Made by a program: the position numbers and the translations under genes
Notes under the pieces: model-generated
Told to the model about the DNA's origin: nothing
The model's database searches: none
The model's input: the letters and a program-made list of their open reading frames with translations, nothing else
In this document: positions 33,164 through 41,882 of the stretch, one piece after another
Layout: every line of letters starts with the position of its first letter
How positions within the stretch are numbered: the first letter of the stretch is position 1
Assembly (NCBI GenBank): GCA_015228875.1
Contig: JADGCS010000004.1
Coordinates: forward strand, 1-64,000
From: Deltaproteobacteria bacterium
Lineage (GTDB): Bacteria; UBA10199; JADGCS01
DNA: 64,000 nucleotides
Reading direction: 5' to 3'

Positions 33164-33268
33164 CCCCTTAAAAATCATGCCCTTATATTTTGTCACGGGA
33201 CATGATTTTTCGGCCTGCCCGCCTCTGGTGGAGACGCCTTCGAAACAGGGCCTTTCCCGAGAGATACT
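33164..33268. repeat. Family C element, decayed copy
   Basis: Retains AAAAATCATGCCCTTATATT, TTGTCACGGGACATGATTTT and the right terminal arm AAACAGGGCCTTTCCCGAGA. The left arm is absent or eroded and CGGCCTGCCCGCCTCTGGTG is inserted before the right arm. Confidence 0.75.
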
Positions 33269-33277
33269 CAGTGGTGA

Positions 33278-34462
33278 TTATGAGTGACGTTGTAACAATG
33301 AACTGGATTTTATATAATCCGAAATTTTTTCGGCTATAAACAGGTTGCTTTCTCTGGTATAATGTGTGCCGTCTAAAAAGAAGTTTTTGTATAAGTCATT
33401 TTCGAAAACTGTGGGATAACAATCCAGCACGTGAATATTCTTTTCTTCTTTTAGTCTTGATAAGAACAGATTTGATGGTGTTGTATCGTATGTGCCATTC
33501 TTGTAACTGTAATCTGCCGGCAACATAACCACCAAAACGGGCGTCTCCTCACTTATTTTTTTTACGATATCAGCCGCAATGGCATAGGAGTCGAGGCTGT
33601 CAGATCTGAGCATGTCGTAGATTCTCTGCAACCCTTTTTTACAGAGGAGAATCCAGAGATATGAATTGCGAAGAATAGGGTATTTTTCGGCAATGAGGTC
33701 ATAGCGAAAATACCCCTCTCTTGTGATGCAATAGTCTTTTCTCTTGACCGCAAGAGGCAATTGCCCGGTATTTTTATTTTTCCATGAGCTGAAATTTAAT
33801 TCTGCAAAGTCCCCCGGTGAGGTTGCCACCATAACAAGATCGGGCGAGATGTTTTTTTTGTATTTGTTGTAGGTGATGAAATATTCTGCAAAAGACCACC
33901 CCCCCACGCTCATATTAAAAAAATGAGCATCATTATTAAAAGACTTGTTTAATTGTGCGGTGAAGGTGTTATTTTGATCTACCCCCCAGCCAAAAGTAAC
34001 GGAGTCCCCCAATACCATAATTTTGGGTTTGTGCTGAAATTGATTTACCAGCGTGGGAATGTCAGCCGATTGTCTAAATCCGTCAGAATTTGTTTTAAAG
34101 AAGAAGTTGAATTTCCAATTCAGGTCCTGATGTTGTTCGGAGTAATTGGGTTTGAGCTTCATATCCAGGTTTTCGTCAGATATGCAGCGGCTGAGAAAGG
34201 CCGTTGGTACACCATTAATGATATATTTTCTTTTTACTTTTCTGGTATTATAGGTCGTGATGTCGAGAGAGGTGCAGTAACGCAGGTAGGCTTCGGTTAA
34301 AAGTAACACAGCAACCACAGTCGCGGTAAAGAATACAACGAGCAGGAGGGGGCTGCATGATATGTAGCGGCAGACAATAAAGAGGGACAGACCCACGCAT
34401 ACCAGTATCAGGCTTAAGATGAACAGGATCTTTTTACCACGAGGGCCCAAGACTATTTTCAT
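33278..34462 (-). CDS. Membrane-anchored SGNH/GDSL-like protein
   Basis: About 394 residues with two N-terminal membrane helices (KKILFILSLILVCVGLSLFI; LLLVVFFTATVVAVLLLTEA) and an exported SGNH-type domain: block I IMVLGDSVTFGWGVDQ, Gly/Asn block NMSVGGWSFAEY and terminal DGTHYTRES with the Asp/His pair. A role in surface-glycan O-acyl modification is likely. The start is unsure: MKIVLGPRG at 34462 or an in-frame ATG at 34531, neither with a strong ribosome site. It is transcribed towards the upstream GT-B-like gene. Confidence 0.75.
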   Translation of the reverse strand: MKIVLGPRGKKILFILSLILVCVGLSLFIVCRYISCSPLLLVVFFTATVVAVLLLTEAYLRYCTSLDITTYNTRKVKRKYIINGVPTAFLSRCISDENLDMKLKPNYSEQHQDLNWKFNFFFKTNSDGFRQSADIPTLVNQFQHKPKIMVLGDSVTFGWGVDQNNTFTAQLNKSFNNDAHFFNMSVGGWSFAEYFITYNKYKKNISPDLVMVATSPGDFAELNFSSWKNKNTGQLPLAVKRKDYCITREGYFRYDLIAEKYPILRNSYLWILLCKKGLQRIYDMLRSDSLDSYAIAADIVKKISEETPVLVVMLPADYSYKNGTYDTTPSNLFLSRLKEEKNIHVLDCYPTVFENDLYKNFFLDGTHYTRESNLFIAEKISDYIKSSSLLQRHS

Positions 34463-34668
34463 AGGCTCACATTGATTCTTCGGAGTGTTACTTGGAGCAA
34501 GTGTTCCGATTGTGTCACGGAACTCCAACATAATATAAAATAAATCAACATTTTATTGCTGCTGACGCTCTCATGTTGACGTTTTGGTGTGAAGCAATTA
34601 TCACGCCTTCTGGAATATCGAACAGGGCGTTGAAAAACAGCATTGTTTGAAGCGTGCAGGAGGTCAGG

Positions 34669-35652
34669 ATGAGCAAAATTAGGGCCGCGGTTGTGGGATT
34701 GGGTCAGGCTGGTTCAAGGTTTGACAAGGACTTGCCGCGAGTGGGCATATGGACACATGTTGGGGCGTATCTAGAGCTGCATGATTCTATCGATCTGGTT
34801 GGTGCCGCAGATATTCTGCTGGAAAACAGAACACACTTTGAAGAAAGATGTCCGCATATCCCTTGTTTTAGCACAGCAGCCGACATGATCAAAAGCGTGC
34901 ATCCTGAAATCATCAGCGTTGCCACGCCTGCTGCCACACATCAAAGCGTCATCGAAGAGATCCTCAAGTTTGGCAAACCCAAATTAATCGTCTGTGAAAA
35001 ACCACTTGAAATTTGTAACGAAAACCGAAAACGCATCGTCGACTCATGTCAAGCCGCAGGGGTCCCGTGCATTGTTAATTACACAAGAAGATATTCTGAG
35101 GTCTATCAACTGCTTAAAAAAAAGATGGACGATGGCCTGATAGGCAAGGTCAGATCCATCACGGTATTTAACGCGAACCGCTCATTAACGATGGGGTCTC
35201 ACGCCCTTGATTTGTTGTGTTATCTGTCAGGACAACTCCCTCAAAAGTGGGTGGGTTTAAATAACCCGGCACTTTTTGAACTTGCGGAACCTGCCATTGA
35301 TTTTATGTGCCTGTTTCCTGACCATGTTACGGGCAGGATTCTTAACAATGGATTCAAAAGTTTCAGACTCTTTGAGGTAGACGTCATTGGTGAAAAGGGC
35401 AGGCTTAAGGTGCCCAAAAATGGTGAGAGGCTTGACCACATCCCGTACAGTCAGTCAAAAAAATTTACAGATGCCACTTCAGAAGAGATGCCGCGGACGC
35501 TTTATGAAACAAAACCCGCGGACGAGGCCGTTTATGTCACGTTGGTTAATGAGGCCGCCGCTCTTGTAAATCACAAGATGACTCCGACATGTTCCTGTGA
35601 TGTGGCTTATCGTACCGAGGCCTTGTTGGAGGAAATATTAAAAATAAAATAA
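34669..35652 (+). CDS. Gfo/Idh/MocA-family dehydrogenase
   Basis: A 327-residue NAD(P)-dependent sugar dehydrogenase. The Rossmann motif is AAVVGLGQAGSRFDKDL (GxGxxG at about 9-14), with the family motif VCEKPLE (Lys in EKP at about 111) and SHALDLLCYLSG in the substrate domain. ATG 34669 is preceded by AGGAGG (34657-34662). It is followed by a DegT aminotransferase 19 bases on; such pairs commonly oxidise and then aminate a sugar or cyclitol. Confidence 0.87.
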   Translation: MSKIRAAVVGLGQAGSRFDKDLPRVGIWTHVGAYLELHDSIDLVGAADILLENRTHFEERCPHIPCFSTAADMIKSVHPEIISVATPAATHQSVIEEILKFGKPKLIVCEKPLEICNENRKRIVDSCQAAGVPCIVNYTRRYSEVYQLLKKKMDDGLIGKVRSITVFNANRSLTMGSHALDLLCYLSGQLPQKWVGLNNPALFELAEPAIDFMCLFPDHVTGRILNNGFKSFRLFEVDVIGEKGRLKVPKNGERLDHIPYSQSKKFTDATSEEMPRTLYETKPADEAVYVTLVNEAAALVNHKMTPTCSCDVAYRTEALLEEILKIK

Positions 35653-35671
35653 CACACATGGAGAATGATCT

Positions 35672-37078
35672 ATGAATCAAGACATGCCAGCTATTCTGGG
35701 AGGCAATCCGGTAAGGAGCCAACCTTTTGTTGTGGCCCCTTTGATTGATATTAACGAGGAAAACGCGGTGCTCGAAGCTGTGAGGGGTGGGCATTTTTCG
35801 AGATACATTGGTTCCGATAGCCCCGATATTGAAACCATATTACGGATGCCCAGCAAAGACGCCGCTGAGATCAAAGGCGTGAACTGGCATTATCTGGGTG
35901 GTCCCAATGTCCGGCAGTTTGCCGCCGATTTCGCAGCTAAATTTGGGGTAAAGTATGCCATCCCGGTCAATTCGTGTACAAGCGGTCTTTCTACAGCGCT
36001 TGCGGCTGCCGGTGTCTCGGCTGGTGACGAAGTGATTGTGCCCGGCATGTCTTTCTCGGCGACTGGCACTGCCGTTCTGGTATTTAATTCCATCCCTGTC
36101 TTTGTGGATGTTGATCCCAAGACTTTCTGTCTCGATCCGGAACAGGTAAAAAAATCAATCACCGCGAAAACTAAGGCCATCCTCCCTGTGCATTTACTGG
36201 GCAATGCCTGTGCCATGGATCAATTAATGAACCTCGCAGCCCAATACAATCTTAAGGTTATTGAGGACTGCGCACAGGCCATAGGTACAAAATACAAGGG
36301 CAGATTTGTGGGCACGATTGGTGATGCGGGGGTTTTTAGTTTTCAGCAGTCAAAGAATATCATGACGGGTGAAGGGGGGATGATCATCACCAACGATGCA
36401 GAAATTGCCAGAAGATGCCGGCTCATTGGTAATCACGGTGAAGTGGTCATGAAGGACAGTCACAGTGTCGCGGAATTGCAAAATATCATTGGCTTCAATT
36501 TTCGCATGCCAGAGTTGTGTGCTGCCGTTGGTGTTGCCCAGTTAAAAAAAATGGATACGGTCAACAGATGGCGCAATGACAATGCTGATTATTTAATAAA
36601 AAATATTGGCGACATACCTGGTTTTTCCCGCCCCGTTGTTTCACCTGATGTAGAGATGGTTTATCACCTGCTGGCTTTTTTGTTTGATAAAGAAATTGTT
36701 GGCATGTCCAGAGATTTATTTCTGACGGCTTTAAAGCATGAAGGAATTCAGGCTGGCACCGGTTATGTGCGCTCTATGTACGAAAATCCGATGTTCCTTA
36801 AAAAAACCGCGTATGGCGTTCACGGTTCGCCATGGACTGATGGTCATCATCCAGATCAGATATCATACCGTAAAGATCAATGTCCTGTGATCAGCAGTCT
36901 GCTGTATGAAAAGTTTCTATGGTTTTATCAGATCAGTTATCCAAGCACCAGAGAGGACATGCAAGATATAGTCACAGCTGTAAAAAAAATCATCGCGTGG
37001 AAGGATGACATAGTCAATCAATTCGAATCTGGTACTGCCATGAAAAAAGAATCAGTGCGCTCACAGGGCAGGATATAA
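35672..37078 (+). CDS. DegT/DnrJ/EryC1-family aminotransferase
   Basis: A 468-residue PLP-dependent aminotransferase. Motifs: LGGNPVRSQPF at the N-terminus, resembling StsC/AHBA-synthase-type members; NSCTSGLSTALAAAGVSAGD; the PLP-pocket IEDCAQAIGTKYKGR; and catalytic lysine in FSFQQSKNIMTGEGG. It probably aminates a keto-sugar or keto-cyclitol made by the dehydrogenase upstream. Longer than the usual ~380-400, with an extra segment around 45-68 (SPDIETILRMPSKDAAEIKG) and a C-terminal tail. GGAG lies about 7 bases before the ATG. Confidence 0.9.
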   Translation: MNQDMPAILGGNPVRSQPFVVAPLIDINEENAVLEAVRGGHFSRYIGSDSPDIETILRMPSKDAAEIKGVNWHYLGGPNVRQFAADFAAKFGVKYAIPVNSCTSGLSTALAAAGVSAGDEVIVPGMSFSATGTAVLVFNSIPVFVDVDPKTFCLDPEQVKKSITAKTKAILPVHLLGNACAMDQLMNLAAQYNLKVIEDCAQAIGTKYKGRFVGTIGDAGVFSFQQSKNIMTGEGGMIITNDAEIARRCRLIGNHGEVVMKDSHSVAELQNIIGFNFRMPELCAAVGVAQLKKMDTVNRWRNDNADYLIKNIGDIPGFSRPVVSPDVEMVYHLLAFLFDKEIVGMSRDLFLTALKHEGIQAGTGYVRSMYENPMFLKKTAYGVHGSPWTDGHHPDQISYRKDQCPVISSLLYEKFLWFYQISYPSTREDMQDIVTAVKKIIAWKDDIVNQFESGTAMKKESVRSQGRI

Positions 37079-37089
37079 AGGCGCAGAAC

Positions 37090-37117
37090 ACCACGTCAAA
37101 GTCAAGTTAGTAACTTG
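37090..37117 (+). repeat. Family A palindromic repeat, copy 6 (3' end only)
   Basis: Only the end ACCACGTCAAAGTCAAGTTA plus GTAACTTG remains, 11 bases after the DegT stop. It runs directly into the family E copy. Confidence 0.85.
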
Positions 37118-37255
37118 TTGCTGAAAGAGCAGGCATCGTCATCGCGAGCGCAGCGTGGCGATCTCCCTGACGCATGTGGATTGCCGCGTCGCTTGCGCTC
37201 CTCGCAATGACGTGGATTGCTCTCATTATCGGCAATTATTTATGTCACTCAGTAT
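37118..37255. repeat. Family E inverted repeat, copy 3
   Basis: TGCTGAAAG..CATCGTCATCGCGAGCGCAG, GCGTGGCGATCTCCCTGACG and CTCCTCGCAATGACG, ending CATTATCGGCAATTATTTAT. It is very close to the copy at 23527, including the outer flanks. Confidence 0.85.
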
Positions 37256-37266
37256 AGTAATTTGTT

Positions 37267-38832
37267 TTAAATGGGAGCCTTGATTTTTTTTCTTGCAAAA
37301 TTAAAAGATGTGCCGGGCGTCACCAGGGGGTTGGTTTGATTGCCTGCATGCGATTGTGTCCCGTGTTGTACAGATTGATCAAAAAGTCGTAAGTTGCGTT
37401 TAAGAACAAGTTGCTGCAGACCAAGCAGTTCCAGTGCCGAAAAACGATGGGAAATGACTGCCGTGATGTCACTGGCGTTGCCCAGGTCCTTGATGTACGC
37501 TTCAAGGTCCCCGTGGTATTGCCGCATGATTGATTCTTTGTAAGTGTAATACCACTCGGACCCCGGATAGGGGGTGACAAAATGCGGCTTGCTGTAGATG
37601 CCAAGCTTGATCATCCATTCGATGGTGGTCCTGATGCTGTTATAAGATTCTTCTGGAAAACCGATCATGATATTAGGCAGGGGCATAATACCGGCCTCCA
37701 TGCAGACTTTGAGGCTTTCGATGTTGTGCCTTTGAGTTGTTGCCTTGCCCATTGATTTTAATATGCCGGGGTCAAATGATTCGATGCCGTAAATGAGGTG
37801 GGAGCAACCAGCCTGTGACATGAGCTGCAGAGTTTCTTTTTTGGCAAGGCCCGCATGACTGGTCCCTGCCCAGTGGATCCCCCTGCAGTTTTCATCGTGC
37901 GGGATATTTTTTTGTTTACAGCTTGGCTGAAGTCCTTCACTGATCCAGAGTGTGCACAATTCCTGCAGCCATGTCCTTCTGCTGAACAAATCCATGGTCA
38001 TGAGATTTTCATCGAGAAAATTTACAAAATCGATATTGTATTTCTTTTTTAAAAACTTGACCAGATCGACCAGGTAACGAGGGCTGTGATACCTGATATT
38101 TCTTCCGTAAGAAAAACGCACGTCGTTGTTGCCGTTTTCATCCTGTTCAACAACCATGTCGCCGGTAGTGCCCAGGTGCCAGCAGAAGCGGCAAATCAGA
38201 TTACAGCCTAAGCTGCCATTAATGTCCATTCTTCTCTTGGATGTGTAGGCAGTCTCGCTGTACAGCGAACTGGAATTTTTAAAATAAATGTCCATGGGAA
38301 AATAGTCCCATGCGGGATAGGGCAGGGCGTCCAGATCTGGAATGTTTTCTCTTACCGCTGTTATTTGCGGGTCTCCTGCCGCGTTTCTGAAACACACACC
38401 CTTTGTGGATGAGAAGTCGAAGTCACGCTTGTCTATTTTATTGAGAACTTCGGGCAGGGTGATAAAAGCCTCACCCAAGATACCAAGATTGATCTCCGGA
38501 TTCCACCGCATGATCTCCCTTGGCATGCTGGTGATGAATCCTCCCCCCGCGATGATAAAGGAATTGGGGCATGTGCTTTTGATAATGTGAAGATACTTTT
38601 TAATGGAATTGTAGGTTGTTGTCAGACCGCCAATGCCGATCACATCCCAGTTATCTGCCTGACATACCTTAACCATGGCATCATCACCCAGGCGCCATGC
38701 ATTGGCATCGAATACCTGAACAAGGTGCCCCTCTTTTTCGACGATGGCTGCCAGCAGGGCAAGGCCGTAGGGCACATGTTTGGGGACGTCTTCTTCTCTG
38801 ATGACGGGGTTAATGAGTAATATTTTGGCCAT
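37267..38832 (-). CDS. B12-binding-domain radical SAM protein
   Basis: A 521-residue protein. The N-terminal domain (PYGLALLAAIVEKEGHLVQV, then WDVIGIGGLTTTYNSIKKYL and IIAGGGFITSMPREIM) is of the B12-binding type without DxHxxG. Radical SAM motif CNLICRFC lies near residue 213, preceded by GSLG; YGIESFDPGILKSMGK is typical of the class B family. It lies 3 bases after the Maf-like gene, in the operon small gene - maf - radical SAM. The substrate is unknown; surface glycan or glycolipid modification is a reasonable guess. Confidence 0.83.
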   Translation of the reverse strand: MAKILLINPVIREEDVPKHVPYGLALLAAIVEKEGHLVQVFDANAWRLGDDAMVKVCQADNWDVIGIGGLTTTYNSIKKYLHIIKSTCPNSFIIAGGGFITSMPREIMRWNPEINLGILGEAFITLPEVLNKIDKRDFDFSSTKGVCFRNAAGDPQITAVRENIPDLDALPYPAWDYFPMDIYFKNSSSLYSETAYTSKRRMDINGSLGCNLICRFCWHLGTTGDMVVEQDENGNNDVRFSYGRNIRYHSPRYLVDLVKFLKKKYNIDFVNFLDENLMTMDLFSRRTWLQELCTLWISEGLQPSCKQKNIPHDENCRGIHWAGTSHAGLAKKETLQLMSQAGCSHLIYGIESFDPGILKSMGKATTQRHNIESLKVCMEAGIMPLPNIMIGFPEESYNSIRTTIEWMIKLGIYSKPHFVTPYPGSEWYYTYKESIMRQYHGDLEAYIKDLGNASDITAVISHRFSALELLGLQQLVLKRNLRLFDQSVQHGTQSHAGNQTNPLVTPGTSFNFARKKIKAPI

Positions 38833-38835
38833 GAT

Positions 38836-39849
38836 TTAATTTTTCGATAAAAAGTCTTTAAAGAACATGGTCTCGATGCGATGATCGACCAGGGTGCCTG
38901 CATCGGTACAATTGATTGTTTTATTTTTTGATCTTTCAACAAGCTCGAGAAAATTTTGACGGTACCAATAATATGTCGGATCGGTGTAAAACCTTTCGCC
39001 TGTCAGAGGAAAGACAAACTCTGTAAAATATTTTTCGAGTTCTGCAGAATCTCCAAATTGTTCTATCAATTCGTAGTACATTTGTGTCTGCTGCATTGAC
39101 GTTTCGATGTAATAGCCAAAATCCATGCCCACCACAGCATTGATGGGGATGTCAAGAAAGGTGCTGGCGAAGACCCAGGCCGCAGTGCCCACTGTACCGC
39201 CCGTATTGAGGCAGGGTATGGGATTAATGGCGTGGAGTTTTCGGGTGAGGCTGTCCGGTTCGTCAGGATTGTCAACAAGGGGGTTCCACCAATACATGTC
39301 AAAACCGGCTTCTTTAAGACGGACCACCACGGTTTCTGGATGCGAGCCTGAACAGACAATGACCTTTGTGTGTTTGGAATACCGGTTCACCAGATCAATA
39401 TTGAGTTTGTTTTGTGCAATGGTGTTTTTACGAAATTCTACATCGAGATCCTGTCTGTCATAATAGTCGTCATTTGCTGTGTGTTTTTCAAAATTGGGAT
39501 CACCAAACCACCGGACAACGCGGCTGAAATGAGGATCTAACGTGATCACATAATCCGGAAACAAACCCTGTTTAAGGCAGGCAATATAAGACCCATCTGT
39601 CGCCACGATTGTCCCGTTGTATTTTGAATTTTTAATTTTCTGGATTGATTGCTGCTTGTGAACACTGGGTCCCGCGCTGATGATCACACTGGATCTGGAT
39701 TTGTCATCATTTAAGGCGGGGAGATTTTTGATTGATTTTTCTATGGAGGGCTTGTTTCTTTGGGCGTGGGCCAATAATGTGTGTTCGTGGTGTTTTTTTC
39801 CGATGGTGGGGATTTCCTCTAAAAGGTCTGCAAATTCTTTTGATATCAT
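38836..39849 (-). CDS. DUF115 (motility accessory factor-like) glycosyltransferase
   Basis: A 337-residue protein of the Maf/DUF115 family, related in fold to 6-hydroxymethylpterin diphosphokinase MptE. The diagnostic segment is SVIISAGPSVHKQQSIQKIK, then GTIVATDGSYIACLKQGLFP and DYVITLDPH, followed by CLNTGGTVGTAAW. In Campylobacter, Aeromonas and others, Maf proteins transfer nonulosonic acids to flagellin. It is shorter than long Maf proteins (~600), resembling the core domain alone. Linked nonulosonic acid genes fit. Start ATG 39849 overlaps the upstream small gene (ATGA) and has GGAG about 7 bases upstream. Confidence 0.82.
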   Translation of the reverse strand: MISKEFADLLEEIPTIGKKHHEHTLLAHAQRNKPSIEKSIKNLPALNDDKSRSSVIISAGPSVHKQQSIQKIKNSKYNGTIVATDGSYIACLKQGLFPDYVITLDPHFSRVVRWFGDPNFEKHTANDDYYDRQDLDVEFRKNTIAQNKLNIDLVNRYSKHTKVIVCSGSHPETVVVRLKEAGFDMYWWNPLVDNPDEPDSLTRKLHAINPIPCLNTGGTVGTAAWVFASTFLDIPINAVVGMDFGYYIETSMQQTQMYYELIEQFGDSAELEKYFTEFVFPLTGERFYTDPTYYWYRQNFLELVERSKNKTINCTDAGTLVDHRIETMFFKDFLSKN

Positions 39850-40037
39850 TTTTTATCTCCGTCCCAGATTAATTTATCCCTGTCCATGTAAACCATGCTG
39901 CCACCCAGGGAAGAGAGTACTTTTTGTTTAAAGTCTTCCTTTGGGTCCTTGTTGTTTCTGTTGATTTCGGATTGGTTAACTTGTGCCTTCTTGGGTACTT
40001 GATAGTTTCCCTTTAAAATATCATTGTTATTTGTCAT
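39846..40037 (-). CDS. Small uncharacterised protein coupled to the Maf-like gene
   Basis: A 63-residue polar protein, MTNNNDILKGNYQVPKKAQV to VYMDRDKLIWDGDKK, with no signal peptide, membrane segment or recognised domain. AAAGG lies about 6 bases before the ATG, and its stop overlaps the Maf ATG by 4 bases, which strongly argues that it is translated. The Asn/Lys-rich N-terminal half looks disordered, and the C-terminal part (KQKVLSSLGGSMVYMDRDKL) may form a short helix and strand. It may be a partner or a FlaG-like accessory factor, but this is only a guess. Confidence 0.6.
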   Translation of the reverse strand: MTNNNDILKGNYQVPKKAQVNQSEINRNNKDPKEDFKQKVLSSLGGSMVYMDRDKLIWDGDKK

Positions 40038-40175
40038 ACGGGCCTTTCTTTTCTAAGAGGTCTCGCGATTATATTTTTATTGGCTTTCAAATTCAAGATG
40101 TTATAAAAGTATATTTACAGGTGACTGGAATGTTTATAGTGAGTTACCCGCTTTCTTAAAACTTGGAGGTACACA

Positions 40176-40880
40176 TTGTCAAAAATAATTGGTGTTATTC
40201 ATGCAAGGGGGGGATCAAAGAGAATCCCGTTAAAAAATATCAAAGAATTAAACGGACAACCGCTCATCAGCTACACCATCAAGGCTGCTTTAGCATCAAA
40301 GTATCTTGAGAGGGTGATTGTCTCGACTGATCATCCTGAGATTAAAAGAATCTCTCTGGCCTGTGGTGCCGAGGTCCCCTTCGACAGACCTGCCGCTATT
40401 TCAGAAGATGTTGCGTCAGAGCTGGTCACACAGCATGCTGTTAACTTTATAGAGGACAAAGAAAAAAGCACTCTTGATATCGTGGTTACCTTGCAACCAA
40501 CATCTCCGTTCAGCACGGGTGCAGATATCGACAAGACCATTGATTTGTTAATAAAGAATCCCAATTTAAATTCGGCGATTTCCGTCAAGGAAATCGTGGA
40601 AAGACCGGAATGGATGTTTTATAAAGAGGGTGATGCCATCACATCCTATGCCGGCACAATTTTTTCAGGTGATGTTGGGGTGTCTCAAACCCTGCCTAAA
40701 CTGTATGTGCCCAATGGTGCTGTTTATGCCACCAGGCGGTCAGCCCTGTTTGGAGAAAACGCCCTGATCTGCAAAAAATGCGGCGGTCATGTCATGTCGA
40801 GAGAACAGTCGGTCGACATTGATGTCCCTCTGGATTTTGTCTTTGCCGAATTTGTGGCCAAAAATTATTTTAACAAGTGA
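40176..40880 (+). CDS. neuA: CMP-nonulosonic acid cytidylyltransferase (set 2)
   Basis: A 234-residue enzyme with the signature GVIHARGGSKRIPLKNIK (residues 6-23), RVIVSTDHPEIKRIS and VVTLQPTSPFSTG. It couples CMP to a nonulosonic acid. The start is TTG (40176), supported by GGAGG (40165-40169) 6 bases upstream and by the absence of another start before the motif. It differs clearly from the first NeuA at 21784, which suggests a second acid or a second pathway. Divergent from the maf operon. Confidence 0.88.
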   Translation: MSKIIGVIHARGGSKRIPLKNIKELNGQPLISYTIKAALASKYLERVIVSTDHPEIKRISLACGAEVPFDRPAAISEDVASELVTQHAVNFIEDKEKSTLDIVVTLQPTSPFSTGADIDKTIDLLIKNPNLNSAISVKEIVERPEWMFYKEGDAITSYAGTIFSGDVGVSQTLPKLYVPNGAVYATRRSALFGENALICKKCGGHVMSREQSVDIDVPLDFVFAEFVAKNYFNK

Positions 40881-40912
40881 TGACTTGTCTGGTGTTTACA
40901 GGGTGTTTCCTG

Positions 40913-41863
40913 TCAGCGTGGATTACTCATCTCAATCAGTTTGAGTGACTCGATGCCGTCTTCAAGGGTGATGAGGGGTGGTGTTTCCCCTTTGACGACG
41001 CTAATAAAATGCGCGATTTCGTCTTTGTAGGTTTGGGGCAGGTTAAACAGCTCTGGCGTAGACAGGTTGGTTTCCCTGGTTGCAGTCTTAACCGTCAGCA
41101 ACTGGTCAGATAAACTGCAGTTGATTTCGCCTTGGGTGCCTACGATGCGGATACTGCGCCTCTTCTTTTTTTGAAGATAATCGAGGTGCACATTGCATAA
41201 TAGACCGCCTTGGAACTTGTAAATCCCTTCAAACACATCATGGGTTTCGATTTCGAGATCACTGACTTTTGTTTTTAACACATACCACTCGCGGGGGGAT
41301 CCGAAAAGGTATCTCATGTAGTCGATCTCGTGGGTCAGTTCGAGGGCAACATCTCCGCCTGTGTCTTTTTTTGCACGGTAGGTTTGTCGGTAGTCTTTAC
41401 CTGGTGTCCAGTCGGGCAGGTACTGGCCTATCTCAATTTGGGCGTAGCAGGGCTTGCCAATGGTGTCATCCTCCAGCAATTCCTTTACTTTGACAATGGC
41501 CCCCATAAACCTGAGATTATAGGCAATAAAAACCGGCGTTGAATTTTTTGTGGTGATGTTGACCAATTCGTCCAGCCTGTCCCTGTTGTGGGATACCGGT
41601 TTTTCAATGAAGAGCGGGATTTTTTTTGTTGCCAGCTTTATGGCTGTTTCAATGTGCTTATATGTTTGATTGGCGATGATGGCAAAATCGATATTGTCGA
41701 TATCTGGTGAAGTCACAATTTGGATCTTGTCGGGATGTGGAAACTTTGTGTCTGCCGGGCGGATGTTGGTGTAGACAAAAACGGAACTGATGTGCTTGTT
41801 TTCAACAAGGTTGCCCGCATGTCTCTGCCCGATGGATCCAAAACCTATAACGAGTACTCTCAT
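40913..41863 (-). CDS. Gfo/Idh/MocA-family dehydrogenase
   Basis: A 316-residue dehydrogenase. N-terminal VLVIGFGSIGQRHAGNLVEN carries GxGxxGxxH, FIEKPVSHNRD the EKP motif, and LELTHEIDYMRYLFG the catalytic His/Asp helix. Start ATG 41863 has AAGGA 5 bases upstream. It lies downstream of an SDR and a CBS-domain nucleotidyltransferase in a minus-strand run, an arrangement seen in Ptm-type legionaminic acid loci. Exact substrate unknown. Confidence 0.87.
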   Translation of the reverse strand: MRVLVIGFGSIGQRHAGNLVENKHISSVFVYTNIRPADTKFPHPDKIQIVTSPDIDNIDFAIIANQTYKHIETAIKLATKKIPLFIEKPVSHNRDRLDELVNITTKNSTPVFIAYNLRFMGAIVKVKELLEDDTIGKPCYAQIEIGQYLPDWTPGKDYRQTYRAKKDTGGDVALELTHEIDYMRYLFGSPREWYVLKTKVSDLEIETHDVFEGIYKFQGGLLCNVHLDYLQKKKRRSIRIVGTQGEINCSLSDQLLTVKTATRETNLSTPELFNLPQTYKDEIAHFISVVKGETPPLITLEDGIESLKLIEMSNPR

Positions 41864-41882
41864 ATGGTCCTTAATAGAAGAA

